In this document: positions 34,751 through 43,431 of the stretch, one piece after another | Numbering within the stretch: position 1 is the first letter of the stretch | Layout: every line of letters begins with the position of its first letter | NCBI GenBank assembly: GCA_003228875.1 | Contig: QIGK01000128.1 | Coordinates: 1 to 43,431 of the forward strand | DNA: 43,431 bases | Reading direction: 5' to 3' | From: Rhodobacterales bacterium | GTDB taxonomy: Bacteria; Pseudomonadota; Alphaproteobacteria; Rhodobacterales; Rhodobacteraceae | Notes under the pieces: model-generated | The model's input: only the letters and a program-made list of their open reading frames with translations | Told to the model about the DNA's origin: nothing | Database searches by the model: none | Program-made: the position numbers and the translations under genes

Positions 34751-35314
34751 TTATCCTCCAAAAGGTGACGGGCCGATCCAGATATGCAATCCAGCAATCA
34801 CCGCAAATACCACGCCTGAAATCACCAGCCATTTGATGTCGCCCGATGCGGGGCCAGCTTTTGGCCGGTCCCATTTGCCCTCGGTCATATTGATCAGCAA
34901 CATTGAAATCAACGCCCAGATGCCAATGCCGCCAAACAACACCAGTGATGCCATGTCACCATTGGCCAACAAATGCGCTGATGCCCAGACAGCCGTGCCC
35001 CATAACATCGGATGGCGAAGCCATGCGCGCGCCCGCCCTTTTGATTTTCCCATGCCCATCAAACCAATGGCCACCAGCATCATCAGGTTGTTCACACCCT
35101 TGCCCCAACTCGGTGCGTTGTAAATCATATCAACTGGCGCGGCGCGATACCCGATGACCATCAAAACCACTGACAGAATTAGCAAGACGCCAAACACACC
35201 TTTGGCAGGGCCAACCCCCAGTTTGCTGTCCATGCCAGCCCGCAACTGCGGCGTCAGGCGTTTTACAAAATGCCCCAGCCACCAAATCACCATACCCGTA
35301 TATAGAAGTGTCAT
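34751..35314 (-). CDS. NnrU-family integral membrane protein
   Basis: A 187 aa protein with about six membrane helices (starting near residues 1, 38, 72, 97, 122 and 162). WWLGHFVKRLTPQLRAGM and RHPMLWGTAVWASAHLLANGD are typical of NnrU, a membrane family linked to nitrite/nitric oxide reduction in some bacteria and of uncertain role elsewhere. ATG 35314 is 1 nt after the mcl2 stop and 1 nt before DUF1737. No denitrification genes are nearby, so a general redox or membrane role is equally possible. Confidence 0.85.
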   Translation of the reverse strand: MTLLYTGMVIWWLGHFVKRLTPQLRAGMDSKLGVGPAKGVFGVLLILSVVLMVIGYRAAPVDMIYNAPSWGKGVNNLMMLVAIGLMGMGKSKGRARAWLRHPMLWGTAVWASAHLLANGDMASLVLFGGIGIWALISMLLINMTEGKWDRPKAGPASGDIKWLVISGVVFAVIAGLHIWIGPSPFGG

Positions 35315-35315
35315 G

Positions 35316-37256
<1,941 letters not shown>

Positions 37257-37270
37257 AGCAAGATCCAAAG

Positions 37271-37288
37271 CCGAGCAAAGCGAGGCCA
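37271..37288 (+). repeat. Short interspersed repeat, copy 2, inside the mdh terminator
   Basis: CCGAGCAAAGCGAGGCCA shares 16 of 18 bases with copy 1 and its AGGCCA end forms the left arm of the mdh terminator. Confidence 0.6.
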
Positions 37289-37314
37289 TGCCCATAGGGG
37301 GCGTGGCCTTTTTT
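37283..37314 (+). terminator. Rho-independent terminator of mdh
   Basis: Eleven-base arms (37283-37293 and 37299-37309) pair with one G-T wobble around ATAGG and are followed by a T run (37309-37314). It lies 27 nt after the mdh stop. Confidence 0.9.
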
Positions 37315-37558
37315 GTGCGCCAGCAAGAGCAAAACCGCGCTCATCAAGGCTGGCAGGAAATGTGAGCCGAGGCAATCAGCATAGTGAAGCCGTCTTTCGC
37401 TGCACCGCTATCGAACTGGTGCTGTGCGGGCGGAGTGAGCTTTCGTTGCATAAACAGTCTCTTTGTCGGCTCCCAGCCCAAAACGGACGTCATGCATTTC
37501 TAACCAAGCAAAATTGGTGGCGCGGCGTGCCTGCAATGCGACTCGTGCGCGTCGCACT
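37315..37558. other. Gene-free spacer after the mdh terminator
   Basis: About 240 nt with no gene. It is GC-rich and contains a GAAGCCGTCTTTCGCTGC run similar in style to other Rhodobacterales spacers. No hairpin or repeat of strength was seen beyond the terminator. Confidence 0.4.
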
Positions 37559-38038
37559 TTATCGCTTATTTTTTTGGGGCGGAGTAGCCCAATGCATGAT
37601 ATTCACGCAGTCTACGTCATATATTGAAAGACGATTGTACAACTCCCAGTCCTGCGTGAAGACTCTAACCTTCTCTTTTTTCAGGCGAGCCAAACATGAG
37701 ATAATTGCCGCATCCGCAAGACCTACCCTCATGTATTCGCTAATTTTAACAACCTCTTTGCTAGGCTGATATATCTCGTCAAGGTTGAGGATGTAGACGC
37801 TCAATGCGTGGGCAGAGCCAACAACCGGCTGCTGTTGACCTGCTCCTAAATGATTGGAAGCTTCAGTTAGAATGTTTGGCAATGAAATGTGACTGTTGAG
37901 TTTTTTGATCTCATCATCCAGTTTCTGGAACATCTTTAAGGTATGCTGTTTGGTCTTGCCTGTCCCAATAAGATCGGGCCGCAAGGAACCACATAAAAAT
38001 AAGACCAGTGGTCCGCTATCCAACAATACAGAGGTCAA
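37559..38038 (-). CDS. PIN-domain protein (putative RNase)
   Basis: A 159 aa protein with the acidic pattern of PIN nucleases: Asp7 in VLLDSGPLVLF, Glu59 in LTEASN, Asp109-region in GLADAAIIS, and Asp in VFTQDWELYNRL. PIN toxins cut RNA using these carboxylates. The start is TTG at 38038, two codons after the UGA of the upstream gene and in the same frame, so either coupled restart or stop read-through makes it. The upstream gene is a candidate antitoxin. No signal peptide or membrane segment. Confidence 0.75.
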   Translation of the reverse strand: MTSVLLDSGPLVLFLCGSLRPDLIGTGKTKQHTLKMFQKLDDEIKKLNSHISLPNILTEASNHLGAGQQQPVVGSAHALSVYILNLDEIYQPSKEVVKISEYMRVGLADAAIISCLARLKKEKVRVFTQDWELYNRLSIYDVDCVNIMHWATPPQKNKR

Positions 38039-38041
38039 GGT

Positions 38042-38344
38042 TCAACCTATCCTCTGGAAGATGCCTTCGTTGTCCAAATAGATATGTCGCACCTCTCGAA
38101 CCGTCTTGGTGGTTTTTTTACCAAATCCAGAAAGGGAAGCCATGGCCCCAAGATTAGCTGGTTCTGAAGTTTCTTGACGTTTTCCATTGAAACCAATGGA
38201 AACAATCCATCCATCGCCTTCGGGCTCTAGCCCTTCTAACAGGACGCCGTCTAACCGATTGTCGCGATCAACAAATGTTTCAAAGTAACTGAATGCCTTT
38301 TCGACAATCTCCTCAACACTCAGTTTCTGCTGTTCTTCCGGCAT
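38042..38344 (-). CDS. Unknown protein encoded in frame with the PIN protein (candidate antitoxin)
   Basis: A 100 aa protein starting MPEEQQKLSVEEIVEKAFSYFETFVDRDNRLDGVLLEGLE, with DGWIVSIGF and a C-terminal VREVRHIYLDNEGIF. It has no known antitoxin DNA-binding motif (no ribbon-helix-helix, AbrB or HTH recognised). ATG 38344 has AGAGGA upstream. Its stop UGA is followed by ACC and then the TTG of the PIN gene in the same frame. Pairing suggests a toxin-antitoxin or similar two-gene unit, but the partner is not a recognised antitoxin family. Confidence 0.7.
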   Translation of the reverse strand: MPEEQQKLSVEEIVEKAFSYFETFVDRDNRLDGVLLEGLEPEGDGWIVSIGFNGKRQETSEPANLGAMASLSGFGKKTTKTVREVRHIYLDNEGIFQRIG

Positions 38345-38836
38345 AATCAAAATCCTCTAGCTAAATACATTGGCCCACATCATTAATCTGACACAGCAGT
38401 GAGCCAGCCCACTTAGCCACAAGATCGCCCCAATCTATGGATTGATCAAGGACATTCTTCCTTGCCACGGCTTCGCAACTTTGAACATTCATTTCCTGCG
38501 CTTTGTTGTAATCCGTTCATCATGCAGCATTCCGCACTAAGGGCTCTAAGTGCAAATCCGCTGCGATTTCAAACAACGGCCGCTTTTGGAAATCATCCTT
38601 AAATTTCTTAAAACATGGCTTGACCGACAACGGATACTCGACGGAAGCGTTCCGCGCAAAAAGGCTGCCCTCTGTCAGCGACACCCTTGCTGGCGCAATG
38701 GGCCGCTAACATTCGGGCGGTGGCCTCGCTATGCTCGGCGGACGTTACGTCACCCGCTGGAATTTTGGTCAAACGCTTGTATTATTTCTGGCATGACCTA
38801 TTTCTTGAACATCGTTCATAAATTTGGAGCCAGATC
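38345..38836. other. Gene-free spacer upstream of the exported protein gene
   Basis: About 490 nt with no convincing gene. It contains copy 3 of the CCGAGC-N2-AGCGAGGCCA repeat in reverse (38721-38738) and GC-rich text resembling decayed spacer. The translation that runs through 38550-38840 has no family features and overlaps the next gene start, so it is not called. Confidence 0.4.
38721..38738 (-). repeat. Short interspersed repeat, copy 3
   Basis: On the minus strand CCGAGCATAGCGAGGCCA, matching copies 1 and 2 except at the two variable positions. Confidence 0.6.
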
Positions 38837-40030
38837 ATGAAATTACGTTTTATCCTTCCTTTCCTGCTAACCGCCAGTATTTCACAGGCGCAGACCAACC
38901 CGTTTATTGCTAGCGAAACGCTGGAAATGGCCCAATCGCGGCTGGCAGATTTGCCTGCTCGAACCGACGACCAGAATTTTGCGCTTGGCGCGGTGCATTT
39001 CCTGCGCGGCATTGAAAAAACCCTGCAAACCCGCTGGCTGCACAATGCCACGCTGAATGATTTTGATATGCCGGTTCTACGTTTGCCGGTGGCTCCGAAC
39101 CCCGATGCACAACCTTTTTCACCTGATCTGATAACCAATATATTCGCAGGATTGCGGACAGACATGCAAGCCAGCCGCATGGCACTGGCAGAGGTCAATG
39201 GCGAAGTTGCCCTGCGCGTCAATCTACAAGACCTCTGGTTTGATATCAATATGAACAACACCCGTGATACGGGCGAAGGCATCATGGAGGTTGGCGCGGG
39301 TTCGGTGATGTCAGACCGGCAAATGCGCGATATGGAACAAATGCCGCAAAACATCAAAATCCAGTTTGATGCCGCTGATGTGGCATGGCTGACCGCCTAT
39401 ACCCACCTGATTTCCGGCGTCTCGGAACTGGTGGTTGCCTTTGACCCGACCGAAGCAATTGAAACCGTGATGCAATCTGCCAGTGAAATGGATGACTTGC
39501 GCGGAATGCCGTTTGCTCAACGCGGGTTCCTTGGTCCAAATGAAACCCGCTGGATGGACCAGTTTGCTATGGTTTATGGCGCCTTAAACCAGCAGCCCGA
39601 TGCCTCCCGCACCCGCGCTGCCCATGCGCATTTTCTTGAAATGATTGCCCAAAACAAAGTTTTCTGGGCCGAACTGGCGCAAGAAACCGACAACACGCTG
39701 GAATGGATTCCAAATGAAAATCAGCAAGCCGCGCTTGGTTTTGAAATGCCCGTCGGCACCGGCATCGCATGGCAGGCCATTCTGGCTGATGCCGAGGCCA
39801 TTTTGAACGGTGATCTGCTGATCAACCATTGGCGTGTCTCGCCGGGCGTTGGCATCAATGTCAAAGAAATGTTCATGAACCCGCCAGCAGTTGATATTGT
39901 CACATGGGTGCAAGGTTCCGGCCTGTTGCCCTATATGGAACGTGGTCCGGTTGCGACATCGGAAAATATGCGGGCGTTTAACCGTTTGGTTTCAGGCAAT
40001 TCTGTCGGGCTTTCCTTCTTGCTGAACTAA
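38837..40030 (+). CDS. Exported protein of unknown function upstream of sucC
   Basis: A 397 aa protein with signal peptide MKLRFILPFLLTASISQA (about 1-18). The mature part has no recognised domain; it contains a DINMNNTRDTGEGIMEVG segment, and a later NHWRVSPGVGINVKEMF. The gene lies between mdh and sucC, a position this gene also holds in related Rhodobacterales by recollection. GGAG precedes the ATG. It has no link shown to succinyl-CoA synthetase. Confidence 0.8.
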   Translation: MKLRFILPFLLTASISQAQTNPFIASETLEMAQSRLADLPARTDDQNFALGAVHFLRGIEKTLQTRWLHNATLNDFDMPVLRLPVAPNPDAQPFSPDLITNIFAGLRTDMQASRMALAEVNGEVALRVNLQDLWFDINMNNTRDTGEGIMEVGAGSVMSDRQMRDMEQMPQNIKIQFDAADVAWLTAYTHLISGVSELVVAFDPTEAIETVMQSASEMDDLRGMPFAQRGFLGPNETRWMDQFAMVYGALNQQPDASRTRAAHAHFLEMIAQNKVFWAELAQETDNTLEWIPNENQQAALGFEMPVGTGIAWQAILADAEAILNGDLLINHWRVSPGVGINVKEMFMNPPAVDIVTWVQGSGLLPYMERGPVATSENMRAFNRLVSGNSVGLSFLLN

Positions 40031-40039
40031 AACCCCTAT

Positions 40040-40072
40040 TTGTGATCACACCGATTTTTCATGTGATCACAA
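40040..40072. promoter_or_regulatory. Paired GTGATCAC operators upstream of sucC
   Basis: TGTGATCACA occurs at 40041-40050 and 40062-40071, starts 21 nt apart, 148-178 nt upstream of the sucC ATG. Outer flanks give TTTGTGATCACA and TGTGATCACAAA. Identical layout precedes sdhC. Confidence 0.7.
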
Positions 40073-40218
40073 ACCTGCCTATTCACAAATTATTCATAAG
40101 ACAAATGGTCAAAACACTTGGCGTTAACCAAGAATCATGTCTTATTATCCCTGATTGAACGAAATATTTACCAATTAATGCGCAAAACGCTGGAATTGAT
40201 CAAAAAGGGACACAAGCC

Positions 40219-41412
40219 ATGAACATCCACGAATATCAGGCGAAAAAACTTTTGGGCGAATATGGCGCTCCGATTTCGGACGGACGACCGGTGCTAAAAG
40301 CCGAAGATGCCAAAACCGCCGCAAGCGAACTTGACGGTCCGGTCTGGGTTGTCAAAGCCCAAATTCATGCTGGCGGGCGCGGCAAAGGCCATTTCCTTGA
40401 ACCCGAGGCAGGTTCCGCTGGCGGTGTGCGAATCTGCAAATCGGTTTCTGAAGCCGCTGAAGAAGCCCAGAAAATGCTGGGCCGCACCCTTGTTACCCAC
40501 CAATCCGGCCCGGCTGGCAAAGTTGTAAACCGTGTGTTTATTGAGGATGGTGCTGACATCGACAGCGAATTTTATCTAGCCCTGCTGGTTGATCGTGTTT
40601 CATCGCGGGTGTCCTTTGTTGTCTCAACTGAAGGCGGTATGGACATTGAAACCGTCGCCGCAGAAACCCCCGAAAAAATCCTTTCCTTCAGTGTTGATCC
40701 CGCATCCGGCATTTCCGGTTTCCACGGTCGCCGCGTTGCCTTTGCGCTGGGGCTGGAAGGCAAGCAGGTTAAACAATGTGTGCAGCTGATCAACACCCTG
40801 TTTAAGATGTTTGTTGAAAAAGATTGCGAGATGTTGGAGATCAACCCCCTGATCACCACCAAAGCCGGTGATCTGGTCTGTCTCGATGCCAAAATGGGCT
40901 TTGATTCCAACGCGCTGTATCGCCAGCCCGAAATCATGGCCCTGCGCGACGAGAGCGAAGAAGACGCCAAGGAACTGGCGGCCTCAAAATTTGACCTGAA
41001 TTATATTTCCTTGGACGGTGAAATCGGCTGCATGGTTAACGGCGCGGGTCTGGCGATGGCCACAATGGACATCATCAAACTATACGGTTCGGCCCCTGCG
41101 AATTTCCTTGATGTAGGCGGCGGTGCCACAACCGAAAAAGTGACCGAGGCTTTCAAAATCATCACCTCCGACCCCAATGTCAAAGGCATCCTTGTGAATA
41201 TTTTCGGCGGCATCATGCGCTGTGACGTAATCGCCGAGGGTGTGGTGGCAGCGGTAAAAGAAGTAGGCCTGAAAGTCCCGCTTGTGGTGCGGCTTGAGGG
41301 CACGAATGTGGAAAAAGGCAAAGAGATCATCAACAATTCAGGTCTGGGCGTGATTGCCGCTGATGATCTGGGTGATGCTGCGGCAAAGATTGTTAAGGCA
41401 GTGAAGGGGTGA
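40219..41412 (+). CDS. sucC: Succinyl-CoA synthetase beta subunit
   Basis: The nucleotide-binding beta subunit of succinyl-CoA synthetase (TCA cycle, makes ATP/GTP). It is a 397 aa ATP-grasp protein with [18 protein letters not shown] start, [53 protein letters not shown] and [16 protein letters not shown]. The normal partner sucD does not follow directly: 1.3 kb of other material lies between. The stop overlaps the ATG of the next small gene (TGATG). Confidence 0.98.
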   Translation: MNIHEYQAKKLLGEYGAPISDGRPVLKAEDAKTAASELDGPVWVVKAQIHAGGRGKGHFLEPEAGSAGGVRICKSVSEAAEEAQKMLGRTLVTHQSGPAGKVVNRVFIEDGADIDSEFYLALLVDRVSSRVSFVVSTEGGMDIETVAAETPEKILSFSVDPASGISGFHGRRVAFALGLEGKQVKQCVQLINTLFKMFVEKDCEMLEINPLITTKAGDLVCLDAKMGFDSNALYRQPEIMALRDESEEDAKELAASKFDLNYISLDGEIGCMVNGAGLAMATMDIIKLYGSAPANFLDVGGGATTEKVTEAFKIITSDPNVKGILVNIFGGIMRCDVIAEGVVAAVKEVGLKVPLVVRLEGTNVEKGKEIINNSGLGVIAADDLGDAAAKIVKAVKG

Positions 41413-41989
41413 TGACCTTAACGGGAAACGATGATTTGGAAGATTCACGTTCAGTGACCATAGAAAAAAGCTATACGGGACTATTGGCAGTGCTGGTTAT
41501 GGCCATAGGGTTCGTATTGCTCGGGATATATTATGCCAAGGGAGGAATGAATTAACCATTTATGTTGGCTGGGCCGGCATTCTCTTCTTTGGGCCACTAT
41601 GTTTTCTTTGGTTCTGGCGAATTTTGTCGCAGAGTCGGGACGTCATAATTCTCGGACCAAATGGATTTTTGGACGCCCGGATAGGCAATACTACCTTTCC
41701 CTGGTCATCAGTTCTTGAGATTTCAGTTTGGGGCCAAGTGATCCCTTTTACCTTCGGCAGAAAACAACATTCTCAGATCATCGTCAAAATTGATCCTGCC
41801 TTTGAAAAGAGCGCCGCGCTTTCATGGAGACAAAAGTTTACCCGCCCCATGAATAAAAGACTGGGTGCAGATGGGCTTTTTATCGGTTCTATCGGTCTCA
41901 AAATTTGTTTTGAGGAGCTATATTCCCGCATTACCAATATTGCAAAAACACATAACCCCGATATTAGAATTTCGGGTGAAGGTATCTAA
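41412..41989 (+). pseudogene. STM3941-like membrane protein, frameshifted
   Basis: The first frame (41412-41555) starts at TGATG overlapping sucC and encodes a membrane segment, LLAVLVMAIGFVLLGIYYAKGGMN. From about 41549 the -1 frame carries ELTIYVGWAGILFFGPLCFLWFWRIL and continues as SQSRDVIILGPNGFLDARIG to 41989. The joined product resembles STM3941-type small membrane proteins (two helices, then a PH-like domain). One indel near 41545-41550 explains it; alternatively the second ORF starts at TTG 41624. Placed between sucC and sucD. Confidence 0.55.
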
Positions 41990-41991
41990 AA

Positions 41992-42039
41992 ATGGCCGTT
42001 CTTGTAAGAGAAAACACCAAGACTTTTTGCCAAGGGCAG
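41992..42039 (+). pseudogene. Decayed copy of the sucD 5' end
   Basis: The 48 nt read MAVLVRENTKTFCQGQ, matching the real sucD start [16 protein letters not shown] at 42734 by 38 of 48 bases, including blocks of 12 identical bases around GAAAACACCAAG and TTTGCCAAGGGC. Similarity ends after about 48 nt. The remnant sits 2 nt after the upstream stop, the expected sucD position. Confidence 0.75.
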
Positions 42040-42072
42040 GTTTCCTTGACAAATAGCTATGGCATTACGCCT

Positions 42073-42396
42073 TCAAGCAGCCTCCCCCAAATCCGTCCGC
42101 TCCAGCGGTTCGATCTCGTCCAGCGCAGCAAGGCGTTTTTTGTCGGCGTGCAGGCAATCCAGTTCATAGCTGCTTTGCAACCCAAGCCAAAACCCATCGG
42201 ACATGCCAAAATATCGTGCCAACCGCGCAGCCGTGTCTATGCTCAGCGCGGTTTCCTCACGCAGCAACCGCTCTATTCGGGTGCGCGGCACTTTCAGAGC
42301 CTTGGCCAGCTTTCCAGCACTCAGGCCCAGCGGCTCCAAAAACTCTTCCCGCAGTATTTCACCGGGGTGGATAGGGTTTGCAAATCTGATTTCCAT
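42073..42396 (-). CDS. higA: HigA-family antitoxin
   Basis: A 107 aa protein with the HigA signature NPIHPGEILREEFLEPLGLS, then a helix-turn-helix (LSAGKLAKALKVPRTRIERLLREE) and FWLGLQSSYEL. HigA binds HigB and represses the operon. It follows higB by 9 nt, the reversed toxin-first order typical of higBA. GAGGAGG precedes the ATG. It lies between sucC and sucD on the opposite strand. Confidence 0.93.
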   Translation of the reverse strand: MEIRFANPIHPGEILREEFLEPLGLSAGKLAKALKVPRTRIERLLREETALSIDTAARLARYFGMSDGFWLGLQSSYELDCLHADKKRLAALDEIEPLERTDLGEAA

Positions 42397-42405
42397 AAAA
42401 CCTCC

Positions 42406-42687
42406 TCAGTGGTAATCCACTATTTCAACATCTTCCGCTGCGTTATCAACCCAGCGAAAACAAATCCGCCATTGCCGGTTGATCCGAATGGAATGCCAGC
42501 CATCGCGATCACCGCGCAGGGCCTCCAGCCTATTCGACGGCGGGTGACGCAAATCTTGCAGAGCGCGCGCCTGTTGCAACATTTTCAAACGGCGCTGCGC
42601 CGCCCGCATCAAATCCGGCGGGAACCGTTTTGGCAACCTGCCATCCAGAATCTGCTGAACGCGCTTGTCGCGAATCGACCTAATCAT
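42406..42687 (-). CDS. higB: HigB/RelE-family toxin
   Basis: A 93 aa basic protein with [49 protein letters not shown] and VDYH at the end, the HigB-like RelE fold of ribosome-dependent mRNA interferases. It is first in higBA; a 7-nt-arm palindrome lies just upstream. The module is divergent from sucD. Confidence 0.92.
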   Translation of the reverse strand: MIRSIRDKRVQQILDGRLPKRFPPDLMRAAQRRLKMLQQARALQDLRHPPSNRLEALRGDRDGWHSIRINRQWRICFRWVDNAAEDVEIVDYH

Positions 42688-42695
42688 TCTATATA

Positions 42696-42714
42696 TGTAT
42701 CATGTCGTGATACA
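42696..42714. promoter_or_regulatory. Operator palindrome between higB and sucD
   Basis: TGTATCA-TGTCG-TGATACA has perfect 7 nt arms, 9-27 nt upstream of higB and 20-38 nt upstream of sucD. It is a likely HigA site and may affect sucD transcription. Confidence 0.6.
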
Positions 42715-42733
42715 AAACTCAAGGGAGCCTAAC

Positions 42734-43431
42734 ATGGCCGTACTCGTAGACGAAAACACCAAGGTAATTTGCCAAGGGCTGACTGGCTCTCAGGGCACGT
42801 TCCATTCTGAACAAGCCATTGCCTATGGCACACAGATGGTTGGCGGGGTGACGCCGGGCAAAGGCGGGCAAACCCATATCGGCCTGCCGATTTTTAACAC
42901 CGTGGCTGAGGCCGCGCATGTGACAGGGGCCAACGCCACCGCCATTTACGTGCCGCCGCCGTTTGCTGCGGATGCCATTTTGGAAGCGATTGACGCGGAG
43001 CTAGAGTTGATCGTTTGCATCACAGAGGGCATTCCGGTGCTGGACATGATGAAGGTCAAACGGGCGCTTGAGGGGTCAAAATCCACCCTGATCGGCCCGA
43101 ACTGCCCGGGGGTGATTACACCGGATGCCTGCAAAATCGGCATTATGCCGGGGCATATCCACAAACGCGGTTCCGTGGGCGTGATTTCCCGTTCCGGCAC
43201 GCTGACTTATGAGGCGGTAAAACAAACCACCGATGCGGGGCTTGGACAAAGCACATGTATCGGCATTGGCGGCGACCCGATCAAAGGGTTTGAGCATATC
43301 GACGCGCTGGAATTGTTGTTGGGGGATGACGAAACCCAAAGCATCATCATGATCGGCGAAATTGGCGGTTCAGCCGAGGAAGACGCCGCGCAATTTATTA
43401 TTGATGAACGCAAACGTGGCCGCTCCAAACC
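42734..43431 (+). CDS. sucD: Succinyl-CoA synthetase alpha subunit (cut by window edge)
   Basis: The CoA-binding, phosphohistidine-forming subunit. 232 residues are in the window: [76 protein letters not shown] and [13 protein letters not shown]. The phosphoacceptor histidine (near residue 246) lies beyond the edge. AAGGGAG precedes the ATG. It is separated from sucC by a STM3941-like gene, a sucD remnant and higBA, so it probably depends on a promoter between higB and itself or on read-through. Confidence 0.96.
   Translation, partial: MAVLVDENTKVICQGLTGSQGTFHSEQAIAYGTQMVGGVTPGKGGQTHIGLPIFNTVAEAAHVTGANATAIYVPPPFAADAILEAIDAELELIVCITEGIPVLDMMKVKRALEGSKSTLIGPNCPGVITPDACKIGIMPGHIHKRGSVGVISRSGTLTYEAVKQTTDAGLGQSTCIGIGGDPIKGFEHIDALELLLGDDETQSIIMIGEIGGSAEEDAAQFIIDERKRGRSK

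Noticed and set aside
38550-38840. 96-codon open frame upstream of the exported protein
   Set aside because: No ribosome binding site or family features; it overlaps the next gene start and contains the reverse repeat copy. Likely chance.
41624-41989. A separate 121-aa gene starting at TTG 41624
   Set aside because: The frame reads protein-like sequence upstream of the TTG (TIYVGWAGILFFG), which joins the preceding frame after one indel, so it was described as one frameshifted gene.

Overview
The window looks like a chromosome segment of a Rhodobacterales (roseobacter-type) alphaproteobacterium. The evidence is crotonyl-CoA carboxylase/reductase and ethylmalonyl-CoA mutase side by side, mesaconyl-CoA hydratase and malyl-CoA thioesterase in a second cluster, the gene order mdh - unknown exported protein - sucC, a LuxI/LuxR pair preceded by a small ORF, and a TctABC transporter with AtuA-type and DUF4387 genes. 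Genus cannot be decided from this sequence alone. The protein genes are well packed, with many 1-25 nt overlaps. No tRNA, rRNA, CRISPR array or insertion sequence was seen.

Layout. 1-2966 (minus): the secE-nusG-rplK-rplA-rplJ-rplL transcription/translation cluster, leaving the window through rplL. 3113-4972 (plus): a DEAD-box RNA helicase. 5396-6814: an AT-rich stand-alone caspase-like protease. 6893-9944 (minus): a TctD/TctE-type two-component system with its own periplasmic binding protein, divergent from 10059-14629 (plus): tctCBA plus an AtuA-family gene broken by a one-base deletion and DUF4387. 14626-18081 (minus): smc. 18265-22512: FMN reductase, VOC protein, a RecD-like helicase and an acyl-homoserine-lactone quorum-sensing unit (small ORF, luxR, luxI). 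22730-27569: ccrA, an acyltransferase and divergent ecm. 27544-32293 (minus): sdhCDA, two small lipoproteins, sdhB and a sulfotransferase. 32717-33521: an AT-rich pair of unknown genes. 33512-36155 (minus): mcl2, NnrU-like, DUF1737, mch. 36294-37256: mdh. 37559-38344 (minus): a PIN-domain protein and its partner. 38837-41412: exported unknown protein and sucC. 41412-42714: material lying between sucC and sucD, including a HigBA toxin-antitoxin module. 42734-end: sucD (cut by the window edge).

How the genes work together. The metabolic core is acetyl-CoA assimilation. Ccr, Ecm, Mch and Mcl2 are ethylmalonyl-CoA pathway enzymes, and their C4 products enter the TCA cycle through succinate dehydrogenase, malate dehydrogenase and succinyl-CoA synthetase, all encoded nearby. 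Two promoter motifs fit this grouping. TTGC/GCAA palindromes lie just upstream of ccrA, ecm and mcl2/mdh. A pair of GTGATCAC palindromes 21 nt apart lies upstream of both sdhC and sucC.

Most notable for follow-up: the shared operators of the TCA and ethylmalonyl-CoA genes; the split of sucC from sucD by a reversed HigBA module, with a decayed copy of the sucD 5' end on its far side; a PIN protein encoded in the same frame as its partner, separated by one UGA; the orphan caspase-like protease; and the truncated AT-rich pair next to mch.
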